A stretch of 64,000 nucleotides of DNA from Sphingomonadales bacterium (GCA_016707885.1 JADJGU010000001.1:1351736-1415735); one strand, 5' to 3'. Shown: positions 51,116 through 61,422, counted from the first letter of the stretch. Notes: generated from the sequence alone by a model not told the origin. Program-made: numbers and translations.

Positions 51116-51526
51116 TCAACTCCGTTTCAGCAAATAGTGCAGATTGGCGATGGTAATCGGTTTAGCCGGATCATCCTGCCAGGCGCGCGCTTCGACATTG
51201 GCCATGGTCCGACCAAGCCGGGTGACTTCACCTACGGCAAAGGTTGTTTGCCGAACGCCACCGCGCATGAAATCGATGGTGACATTGACCTGCTTGAACG
51301 TCGCCTCATCGCCACGTTCGTGTAGCGCATGCTGGATCGCTGCCACAGCTGCCATTTCGAGCAGGCCCGAAATCGCGCCGCCATGCAGGAAACCGGGGCG
51401 GCCTTGCACCTTGTTGGCAAAGGGCATCTCGATCAACGGCGCGCCATTGTGTAGCCCGATGATCGTCATATCGAGCGCACGCGCATAGGGCGGCAACAAT
51501 TCGGTGCGGGGATCGGGCGTTGTCAT
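51116..51526 (-). CDS. PaaI-like thioesterase
   Basis: 136 residues, hotdog fold. GRPGFLHGGAISGLLEMAAV holds the HGG...E catalytic pattern of PaaI-type acyl-CoA thioesterases, with KQVNVTIDFMRGGVRQTTFA following. The start overlaps the stop of the second thioesterase upstream (ATGA at 51523-51526), so the two hotdog proteins are made together and may form a heteromer or act on related CoA esters. Confidence 0.88.
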   Translation of the reverse strand: MTTPDPRTELLPPYARALDMTIIGLHNGAPLIEMPFANKVQGRPGFLHGGAISGLLEMAAVAAIQHALHERGDEATFKQVNVTIDFMRGGVRQTTFAVGEVTRLGRTMANVEARAWQDDPAKPITIANLHYLLKRS

Positions 51527-51990
51527 CCGAGGCGATCCCCCACGCGGATGAAGGTGCCGCTGACATGCGCCAGTGGCTCGTCGATATCGCCATTATGCGC
51601 CACACCCCGGACAAAGCCGATGCTGTGTGACAGATGATAGCATTGGCCCCGACCATAGACCTTCGCCCCTTTAGGCGACGGGCGGAGATAATCGACGCGC
51701 AGGTCCATCGTCACTTGCGGACGGAATTCCTGCAACTTGGTCCAGATCGACATGCTGGTGGCGTTGTCCATCAGGCTGATCACTACGGCAGAGGCCAGCA
51801 CACCGGTATTCGGATCGCCAACCAGATCCTCACGCCAGTCGATCGCTAGTTCGACCCAATCCTCACCATGGCCGACATAGTCCATGCCCAGGAACCCGCC
51901 ATGGCCAGCCTTGCCCATGAAGCTGATCGCCAGCCTCGGGTCGAAACCGCCATGGGCAGCGGCTATTTCGGCAACCGTTTTTTCCTTCAT
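51523..51990 (-). CDS. PaaI-family thioesterase, second paralogue
   Basis: 155 residues, hotdog fold. GVLASAVVISLMDNATSMSI occupies the position of the HGG...D helix and TMDLRVDYLRPSPKGAKVYG follows as the conserved strand. The histidine-glycine-glycine motif is replaced by LASAV, so the catalytic chemistry may depend on the Asp alone. First of a two-gene unit, divergent from mmcB. Confidence 0.82.
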   Translation of the reverse strand: MKEKTVAEIAAAHGGFDPRLAISFMGKAGHGGFLGMDYVGHGEDWVELAIDWREDLVGDPNTGVLASAVVISLMDNATSMSIWTKLQEFRPQVTMDLRVDYLRPSPKGAKVYGRGQCYHLSHSIGFVRGVAHNGDIDEPLAHVSGTFIRVGDRLG

Positions 51991-52072
51991 GGCTTGACCC
52001 TATCGGCTGGGCGATGCGCTGCCAAGGCAGAAAGGGCTTTATCTTGTTCGCGCTTCGTTCTAGCCATTTGGC

Positions 52073-52558
52073 ATGGCGAGTAATTCTATGGGTCTGCAAA
52101 TTGATTCGGCCGCGGTGGCACGCGGCGTCAGCCGCCTATTCCTGCGCAACCAGATCATGGTCCAGCCCGAGGTTAGCCTGCGTAACAATCGCCGTGCCGA
52201 CCTGATGGGCATCAATGCCAAGGGTGAGGTGATCGTCGTCGAGATCAAGGTGTCGCGCGCCGACTTGCTGGGTGACCAGAAATGGCCCGAATATCTCGAT
52301 TATTGCGACCGTTTTTTCTGGGCGGTCCCCGCAGGCTTCGATTATTCCCCAATTGAGGGGGAGGCGTTCCTGCCCGAACGCACCGGCCTGATCGTCGCTG
52401 ATGCCTATGACGCGGAAATTGTGCGTTCCGCCGCACTGGTGCCGCTGGCAGCGGCGCGGCGGAAGGTAGAGATGCAGCGGCTTGCAAGGCTCGCCATGCG
52501 GCGGCTGATGGGGATAGCCGATCCCGACCCATCGCTGGCCGGGATCATTGCAGAGTAG
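52073..52558 (+). CDS. mmcB: MmcB-family DNA repair protein
   Basis: 161 residues. PD-(D/E)xK-like core: RRADLMGINAKGEVIVVEIK with the Asp and the ExK lysine, followed by VSRADLLGDQKWPEYLDYCD. In Caulobacter MmcB is an SOS-independent, damage-induced protein in mitomycin resistance; nuclease activity is predicted. It ends 3 bp before the broken convergent DUF3604 gene. Confidence 0.88.
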   Translation: MASNSMGLQIDSAAVARGVSRLFLRNQIMVQPEVSLRNNRRADLMGINAKGEVIVVEIKVSRADLLGDQKWPEYLDYCDRFFWAVPAGFDYSPIEGEAFLPERTGLIVADAYDAEIVRSAALVPLAAARRKVEMQRLARLAMRRLMGIADPDPSLAGIIAE

Positions 52559-52560
52559 TC

Positions 52561-54530
52561 TCAGCAAGCCATCGTTATCTGAACAGGTGGCGGGGGGGGG
52601 GGGGGGGGTACCGTCGGGTTATACCAGATGGGCGACGTATAAGCCCGCTCCTGCGACTTGAGCTCCATTTCCGGCAACAATTTGGCACCATAGCGGATCA
52701 TGTCGAACAACACCCAGCGCGGCGTTGGGATTTCGAGGACGCGGACATAATAGAACGCGCGTTGCCCGGGATTGAATTCTGGATCGCTCCACACCGAACG
52801 CAGTTCGGGCGCGCCGATGCTGTTGGTGTAGGTCGCCTTTAATGTCGACCGTGTCACCCACCGGGGTCAGTTTGCCGCCAACCAGCTTGCGCTTGTCCGG
52901 TGAGGACCAGCTTACGTCGAACACCTTCTCCTGCATTTTGCCAGACGCATCGACCCAACCCTTGACCACTTGGACGCGGTCCAGATTGGCGCCTTCAGGA
53001 TCCTTGAGCGCGGAAATCAGGAAACTCGGTTTGCCTGTGCCAGCCTTTAAGTCAGCCCCCATCGGCACACCGCGCGCATAGCCCGTTTTCACCCAGTCAC
53101 CAGCCCAATCCTTGTCGCTGAAATCCCAGCCGCCAAAAACGCGCACCTGCATGCGCGGGCCGGTGGTGGCATAGACTTCACGCCGCATCATCGCGTCGAA
53201 AATGGCTGCGCGGGTGTTGGCAGTTGCCCAGACGGCGGCATAGCCACCCGCCAGATAATGCCAGCCGAACCGACCTCCGCGCGTGCCCAGATTCTGCGCC
53301 TGCGACGCGCGTTGGCATTGGGTTCGCCGTCAGAATGCTTGCCGAAGAAATTATCCTCATCGGCGGTCGCAAGGCTGGTATGGCTGTCAGTCGATCCGAT
53401 CAGGCCGAATTTATAGGATTGACCCCGGTCTTGGCCTCGATCGCCAATCCACGCTTTAATGCCTCGCGCACATAGTCACCTCCCAGCATGTCGGGCGTTT
53501 TCTTGCGCTGCATCGTCAGATTGCCCAGTTCCCATCCGGCATCACCGAAATTGGCAAACTCGTCATTCGGTGAAAGGAAGGGATGGCTCTCGCTGTCGCC
53601 CTTGATCTGGGTAATTTCGACCAGCGGCTCGCGGGCGGCGCGGCGGCGGGCATAGTCGGCGGTCATCGCACCGCCACCCGGTTGCACCATCTCAAACATC
53701 AAGCCATTGGAAACATTGCTGTTGTGCGGGATCGCCAGCATCTTGCCGCCCGTCTTCTTTTCATAGGCATCCATATAGTCCCACAATTTGTCGACCGTTT
53801 CGGTGCCTTCGGTCATCGGGTCATAGGGGCGGACCTGGTCAGCGCGTAGCTTGCCGTCGCGGAACATCACGACGCGGTGCAAATTGTCGCCATTGGGCAT
53901 CAACGTATACTCAAAGCCCATGAAGGCGGTGAACTTGCCGGGCTCGTTGTAACGTTCGACGATCGCGGTATGGCTTTGCCAGATCTTCATCGTGCCTTGC
54001 GCGACTGTTCGCGCGGGAAGAGGTCTGCCCAGCTTGCCTTCGCCCGCCATTGATGAGCTCCATGGTCGCCTTTTGCATGCCGCCAACGCCCTCGTGCATC
54101 AGGTCGTGCCAGCGCAGCAGCGTCTGGATCCTTGATCATGATGCGCGGCGCATCGTAAAGCGCGCTGGGTGGCACCAAGGCCTCCGGAGTGATCGGCAAT
54201 CACCAGAAAGTCGAGCGGGCGATCAAGTTTCGCCTGCAGCCCCATCGTCGATTTCACTTCTTCGCCGCGCGCAAATCGCAATGCATCTTCCGGGCCAATC
54301 TTGACGCCAAAGCCGAAAGCGTCAATTGAGTTCGAAGTGTGCAGGTGCGTATCGCCCCAGAGCAATTTGGTCGCGATTCCGCTGGTCACTTCCTTGTCGT
54401 TGGCTTCCTGTATGTCCGCAGCGCGGCTCGCCTCACGGCTTTCCTTGAAAGCGCCCCAGCCGAAATACAGTCCCGCGCCCACCGCAGCAGCCGCAACGGT
54501 GCCCAGCGCAATCTTGCGAATTGATGCCAT
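52561..54530 (-). pseudogene. DUF3604 family protein, multiple frameshifts
   Basis: Starts at 54530 with an anchor (KIALGTVAAAAVGAGLYFGW), then WGDTHLHTSNSIDAFGFGV, the PHP-like metal site of DUF3604, and LDFLVIADHS. From there the coding frame changes repeatedly: about 54200, 54110, 54055, 53405, 53320 and 52845. The parts NNLHR-type region TAFMGFEYTLMPNGDNLHRV, IPHNSNVSNGLMFEMV, IGSTDSHTSLATADEDNFFG and RREVYATTGPRMQVRVFGGW fit one protein of about 640 residues when joined. The 3' end runs into a G17 tract. Function of the family is unknown. Confidence 0.85.
52592..52608. repeat. G17 homopolymer
   Basis: Seventeen consecutive G on the given strand. On the coding strand of the DUF3604 gene it gives a proline run after SPIWYNPTV, where the family normally ends. 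Homopolymers of this length are either phase-variable tracts or sequencing/assembly artefacts. Confidence 0.95.
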
Positions 54531-54607
54531 ATTCCCTCTCCCTCAGCCGGAAAACTGCGCTTTCCGGCGTCTCGCGTCAATAGCTTCTGAAGTGTCAGTA
54601 GCTGACG

Positions 54608-55287
54608 TTACGTCAACGGCAGTTTCAGGCTGGTGAGTGCGCGGGTGGGTTGCTCGTCCTGCATTTCGGAAAGTCCTATAGGCTGCAAATCGCGGCCTTT
54701 TTCCGATTCATTCAGATAGGTTCCACACAGCCGGTCCCATAATGTCAGGGCAACCAGGCTCTGGGGGGGGGGGGCGGGTGACAGGAAAAAGGCCGGACCG
54801 GTCGAGCGCGGCAGTCGATATTTCCGGAGGCGGCATTGGCGCCGCTGAAAGCGATGGGTGCGGCAACGCCTAGCAGATACCCAGCGCCCACGAAGCATTC
54901 GGTGGAAGCGATGGCGGTCGATACGTCGATGTCGGGATCGGCGTGATGCACCTTGTGGAACCGCCAGAGCAGGGGAACCTTATGGGTCAGCAGATGCTGC
55001 AGCCACATGGCGAAATCGAGCAGCAGAAAAGCGCCGAACCATTCAGCCCATAAAGGCAATGCAATCTGGTTGAACCACGGGTTGTTGTGCTCCGGCCCAA
55101 CGGGGGCGGGGGAGGCGAAGACCCAGCCAGCAGCCAGTCGCACGGCTCCGCCAAAGGACAGCTGTCGTCCAGCGAGAAAACGGCCGAAGCGCAATCCGCG
55201 CCTCGGCCGTATCATTTCGAAAAGGGCAATGAGCACAAAGACGATGGCCGGCATCAGCGCGACCAGCTTCATGCCCATGTCGCCCAT
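54608..55287 (-). pseudogene. sterol desaturase/fatty acid hydroxylase-like protein, disrupted
   Basis: Start region MGDMGMKLVALMPAIVFVLI, membrane helices, then FAMWLQHLLTHKVPLLWRFH followed by KVHHADPDIDVSTA, the first two histidine clusters of the di-iron family. The sequence then loses homology and meets a G12 run; the C-terminus VALTLWDRLCGTYL is present in another frame. The third histidine cluster (HRVHH type) and about 60 residues are missing. As written it cannot be active. Overlapping OYE gene ends 3 bp upstream. Confidence 0.75.
54763..54774. repeat. G12 homopolymer
   Basis: Twelve consecutive G, followed by CGGG. It sits at the place where the sterol-desaturase-like gene loses its third histidine cluster, and separates the two frames of that gene. 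Confidence 0.95.
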
Positions 55288-55290
55288 GGC

Positions 55291-56385
55291 TCAGGCCGCT
55301 TCGGCCTTCAGCGTCGGATAGTCGGTATAGCCCTCTGCGCCCGGCGAATACCAGGTCTTGAAATTGTCGGGTGCCACATCGGCCCCTGCACGCAGGCGCT
55401 CGACCAGATCGGGGTTGGAGATATAGGGGCGACCAAAGCTGATCGCGTCGGCCAGACCACTCGCGACATCTGCCTGTGCGGTCTCCAGCGTATATTCCTG
55501 ATTGAGTACCAGCGGGTTGGTGAAAACCTTGCGTATGTGCGGCGATACCGGCGGCACATCGCTGGTGCCGAAATTGCCGAAGGTTTTCTGCTCGCGCAGC
55601 TCTAGGAAGCCGATGCCGACATTCTGCAGGGCTGCTGCTGCCGCAGTGAACAGCGCCACCGGGTTCGAATCGTCGCAACCCTGTGTCTCGCCATTGGGCG
55701 ACAGGCGAACCGAGGTGCGGTCGGCGCCGATTGTATCCGAAACCGCCTGCGCAACCTCGGTGGTCAGGCGGATGCGGTTTTCGATCGAGCCGCCATAGTC
55801 GTCGTCACGAAAATTGGCGTTGTCGCGCAGGAACTGGTCGAGCAGATAGCCATTGGCGCTGTGGATCTGCACGCCGTCAAAGCCTGCGGCGAGCGCGTTT
55901 TTCGCAGCATGGACATAATCGCCGATCACGCGCGGGATTTCGTCGAGGTGCAGCGCGCGGGCTTCGACATAATCCTTTTTGCCAGTCGGTGTATGGGCAT
56001 AGCCCGGCGCGGTCGTTGCTGAGGAAGAAACCGGCTGCGCGCCGCCGAGGAAATCGGGGTGTACCAGTCGGCCCATATGCCAGAGCTGCAGGATGATGCG
56101 GCCATCGGCCTTGTGCACGGCATCTGTCACCGGTTTCCAGGCTTCGACCTGCTCGGCGGACCAGATGCCGGGGGCTGCGGGCCAGCCCGAGCCTTCTTGA
56201 GTGATGCCGGTTGCTTCGGCGATAATCAGGCCTGCACTTGCGCGCTGGGCATAATAATCGGCCTTCAGCGCGCTGATCGGTACGTGCACGCCTTCGCTGC
56301 GCCCGCGCGTGAGCGGGGCCATCAATATACGGTTGGGTGCATGGATCGCGCCGAGCTGGATTGGATCGAAAAGGCTGGTGGTCAT
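55291..56385 (-). CDS. Old Yellow Enzyme-family alkene reductase
   Basis: 364 residues, a complete FMN TIM barrel. NRILMAPLTRGRS, LQLWHMGRLVHPDFL, GFDGVQIHSANGYLLDQFLR (His-Ser-Ala-Asn instead of HxxN variations), DDYGGSIENRIRLTTEVAQA and ISFGRPYISNPDLVERL are OYE motifs. It reduces activated C=C bonds of enones, nitro compounds or similar with NAD(P)H. Intact despite broken neighbours. The sterol-desaturase-like gene starts 4 bp after its stop. Confidence 0.93.
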   Translation of the reverse strand: MTTSLFDPIQLGAIHAPNRILMAPLTRGRSEGVHVPISALKADYYAQRASAGLIIAEATGITQEGSGWPAAPGIWSAEQVEAWKPVTDAVHKADGRIILQLWHMGRLVHPDFLGGAQPVSSSATTAPGYAHTPTGKKDYVEARALHLDEIPRVIGDYVHAAKNALAAGFDGVQIHSANGYLLDQFLRDNANFRDDDYGGSIENRIRLTTEVAQAVSDTIGADRTSVRLSPNGETQGCDDSNPVALFTAAAAALQNVGIGFLELREQKTFGNFGTSDVPPVSPHIRKVFTNPLVLNQEYTLETAQADVASGLADAISFGRPYISNPDLVERLRAGADVAPDNFKTWYSPGAEGYTDYPTLKAEAA

Positions 56386-56460
56386 GGTCGCTTGCTTTCC
56401 CTATTGGCGTTGCTTGCCTTGTAACATGCGGATACGGGTTGCAAATTGCAACGGGGGTTT

Positions 56461-57350
56461 ATGGCGGACAAGCAAATCTTTCAAAAGGCCCCTGCGCTTG
56501 CTTTTGCTGCGTTGATTGCGGGCAATGTGTGTATTGCGTTCGGGCCGCTGCTGGTGCGTCTGTCAGATACCGGGCCGATTGCGACCGGATTCTGGCGGCT
56601 TGGCGCTGGCGACCCCCTTTCTTGCCTTTATCGGTTACCGGGCGGGTTTCAGGATCCAGTCGATGCCGAAGGGGCTATTGGGGCTGGTGTTGCTGGCGGG
56701 CTTCTTCTTTGCGGTCGATATCGTCGCCTGGCATATCGGCATCTTCAAGACCAAGCTGGGCAACGCGACCTTGCTCGCCAATTGCGCCAGCTTGCTGCTC
56801 GCGATTTACGGCATATTCCTCGCGCGCAAATTGCCGCCGCCGATGCAGGGTGCTGCTATCCTGCTCGCCTTTGCCGGGGCGGCTTTGCTGATGGGGCAGA
56901 GCTTCGAAATCTCGCCCGAGCATTTCGAAGGGTGATTGGCTGAGCCTGCTCGCGGGGCTGTTCTACACCTTCTATCTGCTCGCAATGATCCGGGTGCGAG
57001 AAAGCACCGAGAGCTGGTCCTCGCTGGCGCTGGCATCGGGTTCTGCGGCTTTGTTCCTGTTGCCGGTAGCCTGGTTTGCGGGTGAACAGATTTTGCCCGG
57101 CAACTGGACGCCATTGGTCATCCTTGCTTTGTCGAGCCAGGTCTTGGGGCAGGGATTCCTGACCTATGCCTTGCCGCATTTCAGTCCGCTGATCATAGGA
57201 CTGGCGCTGCTACTGCAGCCCGCGCTTTCGGCATTTGCAGGATGGGCAGCGTTTGACGAAGCCCTCACGCCACTCGATTATATCGGCGGGGCGATGGTTA
57301 TGGCGGCTTTGGTGCTCGTTCGCCTTGCCGAAGGTCGGGCAAAGGCCTAG
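56461..57350 (+). pseudogene. EamA/DMT-family transporter, two frameshifts
   Basis: The ATG at 56461 gives MADKQIFQKAPALAFAALIA, and the frame changes near 56603 (one extra T; the restored reading is GLALATPFLAFIGYRAG) and again near 56930-56932 (one extra G; restored HFEGDWLSLLAGLFYTFY). Joined, the protein is about 295 residues with ten helices, the EamA pattern (FFFAVDIVAWHIGIFKTKLG, LLQPALSAFAGWAAFDEALT). Such carriers export small metabolites. Coq9 starts one base after its stop. Confidence 0.85.
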
Positions 57351-58028
57351 ATGGGATCCATGGCTTCTTCACCGCTTCCCGCCGATCCGACGCTCGATGA
57401 AATCCGCGAGGCTGTCGCTCCGCGTTTAGCAGCGCATGCAGCCTTTGATGGCTGGAATGATATAGCGGTTGAGGCCGCCGCTTTCGAAATCGGTGTCGAT
57501 GCAGATCTGGCGAAGCTGGCGCTTAAGGGCGGCCCGATGGCGCTGATCGAGGCTTGGATTGGTTCGGTCGATGCCGAAATGGCGCACCGCCTGCCACCCG
57601 AAAAACTTGCTGCGATGAAAATTCGTGAACGGATAACTGCACTGGTCGCCACCCGACTCGAAATTGCTGCGCCGGATCGTGAGGGGCAACGGCGCGCCTT
57701 GGCGATCATGGCGATGCCGCAAAATGTCGCCGCTGCCGCGCGCATTGGCTGGCGCAGCGCTGACCGGATGTGGCGGTTGGCCGGCGATACCGCGACCGAT
57801 TTCAACCATTATACCAAAAGGATGACGCTCTCGGCGGTCTATGCCTCGACGCTGGCGGTGTTCGTCAACGACGATAGTGACGGTTTTGCCGAGACACGCG
57901 CTTTCCTCGACCGGCGTATCGAAAATGTGATGCAGTTCGAAAAGGCCAAGGCGCAGGCCAAGAAACGGCGCGAATATATGCCGAGCCTGTCGCGCTTCAT
58001 CGGACGTTTGCGTTATCCGCCGCGTTAG
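57351..58028 (+). CDS. COQ9 family protein
   Basis: 225 residues from ATG 57351, directly after the upstream TAG; ATG 57360 is an alternative. HAAFDGWNDIAVEAAAFEIG, then KIRERITALVATRLEIAA, PQNVAAAARIGWRSADRMWR and LAGDTATDFNHYTKRMTLSA, VYASTLAVFVNDD match COQ9, a TetR-like-fold lipid-binding protein needed for ubiquinone synthesis in mitochondria and kept in alphaproteobacteria. It presents the quinone precursor to Coq7-type hydroxylases. Confidence 0.92.
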   Translation: MGSMASSPLPADPTLDEIREAVAPRLAAHAAFDGWNDIAVEAAAFEIGVDADLAKLALKGGPMALIEAWIGSVDAEMAHRLPPEKLAAMKIRERITALVATRLEIAAPDREGQRRALAIMAMPQNVAAAARIGWRSADRMWRLAGDTATDFNHYTKRMTLSAVYASTLAVFVNDDSDGFAETRAFLDRRIENVMQFEKAKAQAKKRREYMPSLSRFIGRLRYPPR

Positions 58029-58072
58029 ATAATGCACTTGCCTTTATTGCGAAACATTATCAAAAAGCCCAC

Positions 58073-58315
58073 GTGAATCTCGACACCCTCCCCATTCGGG
58101 CTTCGGCCCGCATCACTTCGATCGACTGGACAGCAATTCCGGAAACCGAAGGGCATCGCTTGCGTTCGCTGGGCTTTGACGCCGGGGTGACGGTGGAGGC
58201 GCTGCACAAGGGCATATTGTTCTGGCGCGATCCGATTGCGGTTCGCGTCGGTCGCATGACTGTCGCGTTGCGCCGCAAGGTCGCCATCGCCATTGCCTGT
58301 GAGCCTGTAGCATGA
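58073..58315 (+). CDS. feoA: ferrous iron transport protein FeoA
   Basis: 80 residues from GTG 58073. SH3-like beta-barrel: EGHRLRSLGFDAGVTVEALH and GRMTVALRRKVAIAIAC. FeoA binds the cytoplasmic part of FeoB and is needed for Fe2+ uptake. The stop overlaps the feoB start (ATGA at 58312-58315). Confidence 0.9.
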   Translation: MNLDTLPIRASARITSIDWTAIPETEGHRLRSLGFDAGVTVEALHKGILFWRDPIAVRVGRMTVALRRKVAIAIACEPVA

Positions 58316-60164
58316 CCGAAGCGGTGCCTCTGGTCGCCTTGGTCGGCAATCCCAATGCCGGGAAGAGCGCACTGTTCAATGCGCTCACCGGTGCCCGCCA
58401 GAAAATTGCCAACTATCCCGGCGTTACCGTTGAGCGGAAATCGGGGCGCGCATCCTTTGCCGACGGACGCCCGGTGGAACTGATCGACCTTCCCGGGGCC
58501 TATAGTCTTGAGCCGGACAGCCTCGATGAAGCGGTGACCCGTGATGTTGTGCTGGGGCGATTTGAGGGGCAGCGCCGGCCGGACGCGCTGATCGTCGTCG
58601 TCGATGCCGGAAATCTCGACAACCATCTTCGCTTCGCGCTTGAACTGATCGGGCAGGGCCTGCCGACGGTGGTCGCGCTCAACATGGTCGATCTTGCTTC
58701 GCGCGACGGGCTCGAACTTGATGCGGAAAAACTTGCACTGACCTGGGCGTGCCAGTGGTGCCGACCGTTGCGGTGCGCAAACGCGGGCTCGATGCACTGC
58801 TCGACGAGCTTGCGCAGGAATTGAGCACGCATATTGATGCGCCGGAGGTGCCGCAAGGACGCGCGGAAATCACCAAGAGTGCGCATGAAATTTCACGCGC
58901 CTGCAATTGTCAGCGAAACCGCAAGGCCGACAATGGACGCGGCGGCCTGGACAATGTCCTGTTGCATCCGGTTGGCGGCATAGTCGTCTTGCTCGCCCTG
59001 CTGTTTGTGATGTTCCAGGCGGTCTATGCTTGGTCAGAGGCGCCAATCGGCTGGATCGAAACCGGTTTTGCGATGCTGACTGATGAGATCAACGGCGCGG
59101 TGCCGGATAGCATCTTCCGCTCGTTCCTCACCGATGGCGTGATCGCCGGTGTCGGGGCGGTGGTCGTTTTCCTGCCGCAGATATTGATCCTCTTCCTCTT
59201 CATCCTGCTGCTCGAAGCATCAGGCTATATGACCCGCGCCGCCTTTGTGATGGATCGGATGATGGCGGCGGTCGGCCTGTCCGGGCACAGCTTCATTCCG
59301 CTGCTGTCTTCCTTCGCTTGCGCCATACCCGGCATCATGGCGACCCGATCGATCATGGACCAAAAGGAACGTTTGGCGACGATCCTGATCGCGCCATTGA
59401 TGACCTGCTCGGCGCGCTTGCCCGTGTACACGGTGATCATCGGCGCCTTCATTCCTTCGGCCGCTGTCGGCCCCGGCATCGGCCTGCAAGGGCTTGTGCT
59501 GTTTGCGCTCTACATATCGGGCATTGTCGGCGCGATGCTGGCCGCCGCGGTCATCCAGCGCTTTGTGACGCAAAGCCGCGGGGGCAGCTTCCTGATCGAA
59601 ATGCCGCGTTACCAGTTGCCGCGGATCCGCGACATCGCGCTGCGGCTGTGGCAGCGGGCGCTGGTTTTTCTGCGCCGGGCGGGCACGATCATTTTCGTTG
59701 CCACCATCGTCCTCTGGGCATTGCTCAGCTTCCCCAAAGTTCCGGTTGGCAGCAGCGAGAGCCAGGTCGAATATTCGGCGGCTGGCCATATCGCTTCGGT
59801 CATCGAACCGGCGGTGGAGCCCATCGGTTTCAACCACGATATCGCGCTGGCTATCATCCCTGCAATGGCTGCGCGCGAGGTTGCGGTATCGGCGTTGGCC
59901 ACCGCTTATGCCATCGATGCCGATGATGAAGAGGAGCAGGCGTCCAGCCTTGGCATGAAACTGGCCGGCAACTGGTCGCTGGCGACCGCGCTGGCTTTCC
60001 TCGCCTGGTTTGTTTTTGCACCGCAATGCATTTCGACCATCGCTGTGACGCGACGCGAGACCAATGGCTGGAAATGGCCCATCTTCATGGTCACCTATCT
60101 GTTCGCCCTCGCTTATGCTGCTGCAGGGATTACTTATTGGACAGCCCGTGCCTTCGGCTTATAG
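58312..60164 (+). pseudogene. feoB: ferrous iron transporter FeoB, one frameshift
   Basis: G-protein domain from 58312: P-loop VGNPNAGKSALFNAL, switch I NYPGVTVERKSG, DLPGAYSL and NMVD. Near 58742 one C is missing (ACCTGGGCG for ACCCTGGGCG); restored, the protein reads LTLGVPVVPTVAVRKRGLDA and continues to 60164, about 617 residues. The membrane part has two Gate motifs (SFACAIPGIMATRSIMDQKE and MAAREVAVSALATA). The downstream fragment could start at 58749 by itself. A base-call error is likely. Confidence 0.9.
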
Positions 60165-60203
60165 CAATCGACAGAATCCCAATTTAGACAGGCGAGGAAC
60201 AAT

Positions 60204-60719
60204 ATGGCGGGCAGCGTCAACAAGGTTATTTTGGTCGGCAATCTGGGCGCAGATCCCGAGGTGAAATCATTCCAGAATGGCGGGCGGATCTGCAATTTGC
60301 GGATTGCGACTTCGGAAGACTGGAAGGATCGCCAGACCGGCGAGAAGAAAGAACGCACCGAATGGCATAGCGTCGTGCTGCAGTCCGACGGGCTGGTTGG
60401 CGTCGCCGAACGTTTTCTTCGCAAGGGCTCCAAAGTCTATATCGAAGGCCAGCTGCGCACGCGCAAATGGCAGGACCAGTCAGGCAATGACCGTTATACC
60501 ACCGAAATCAGCGTCGGCGGTTTCGATGGTAAGCTGGTCATGCTCGATGGTGCGCGCAGCGGCCAGGGCGGCGGCAATGATGGTTGGGGCAGCGGCGGCG
60601 GTGCTTCCTCGGGTGCCAGCGCGGGCGGTGGCCAGTCGGGCGGCGGCTGGCAGGGCGGCTCCTCGGGCTTTGGCGGCGGTGACTTCTCTGACGACCTTGA
60701 CGATGACGTGCCGTTTTGA
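60204..60719 (+). CDS. ssb: single-stranded DNA-binding protein
   Basis: 171 residues. OB-fold (1-112): MAGSVNKVILVGNLGADPEV, TEWHSVVLQSDGLVGVAERF, GSKVYIEGQLRTRKWQDQSG. A Gly/Ser-rich linker follows, ending in the acidic tip DFSDDLDDDVPF that docks repair and replication partners. Tetramer coating single-stranded DNA. Shine-Dalgarno GAGGAAC upstream. Confidence 0.96.
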   Translation: MAGSVNKVILVGNLGADPEVKSFQNGGRICNLRIATSEDWKDRQTGEKKERTEWHSVVLQSDGLVGVAERFLRKGSKVYIEGQLRTRKWQDQSGNDRYTTEISVGGFDGKLVMLDGARSGQGGGNDGWGSGGGASSGASAGGGQSGGGWQGGSSGFGGGDFSDDLDDDVPF

Positions 60720-60741
60720 TCGGCATTAGGGCTCTGACAGC

Positions 60742-61422
60742 ATGAACAAACGCATCGCCCTGCTGGTTCTTCTCGCAGCGGCGATTGCGGCCTATTTCTG
60801 GTTCGACCTTGGCCAATATCTCAGCCTCGACGCCTTCAAGGCGCAGCAGGCGCAGATCGTAGCGGCCAAGGATGCCAACCCGCTGCTCTATATTGGCGGC
60901 TTTTTCGTGATCTATGTGATCGTCACAGCCCTCTCATTACCGGGGGCGGCGATCATGTCGCTGGTGGCGGGGGCTCTGTTCGGCGTGGTCACCGGCACGA
61001 TCATCGTATCCTTTGCCTCATCTATCGGGGCAACACTGGCCTTCCTGTCGGCGCGCTTCCTGCTCCGCGACTGGGTGCAATCGAAATTTGGCGAGCGCCT
61101 TAAAGCCATAGACGATGGCATTGCCCGTGACGGGGCAATGTATCTCTTCACAATCCGTCTGATCCCGCTTTTCCCTTTCTTCGTCGTCAACCTGCTGATG
61201 GGGCTGACGCGGATCAAGACGCGGACCTATTATTGGGTCAGCCAGATCGGCATGTTGCCCGCGACAGTGGTTTTCGTGAATGCAGGCACGCAGATCAGCA
61301 AGATCGATTCGACCGCGGGGCTTCTCTCACCCACGCTCATTGGCTCGTTCGTACTGCTCGGCATATTCCCCTGGATTGCACGCGGGCTGGTTGCGGCGGT
61401 GAAGAAGGTCAATGCCCGCTAG
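60742..61422 (+). CDS. TVP38/TMEM64 (DedA-superfamily) membrane protein
   Basis: 226 residues, five to six membrane helices. SLPGAAIMSLVAGALFGVVT, the loop SSIGATLAFLSARFLLRDWV and RLIPLFPFFVVNLLMGLTRI are SNARE-associated/VTT-domain motifs with conserved Arg and Pro. Likely a lipid scramblase-like or proton-coupled transporter; the role is not settled. Its end overlaps the start of the FAD reductase gene (61412). Confidence 0.9.
   Translation: MNKRIALLVLLAAAIAAYFWFDLGQYLSLDAFKAQQAQIVAAKDANPLLYIGGFFVIYVIVTALSLPGAAIMSLVAGALFGVVTGTIIVSFASSIGATLAFLSARFLLRDWVQSKFGERLKAIDDGIARDGAMYLFTIRLIPLFPFFVVNLLMGLTRIKTRTYYWVSQIGMLPATVVFVNAGTQISKIDSTAGLLSPTLIGSFVLLGIFPWIARGLVAAVKKVNAR

Noticed and set aside
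55043..55678. 211-residue minus-strand frame across the OYE and desaturase genes
   Set aside because: It runs out of frame through two genes that have clear family motifs in their own frames.
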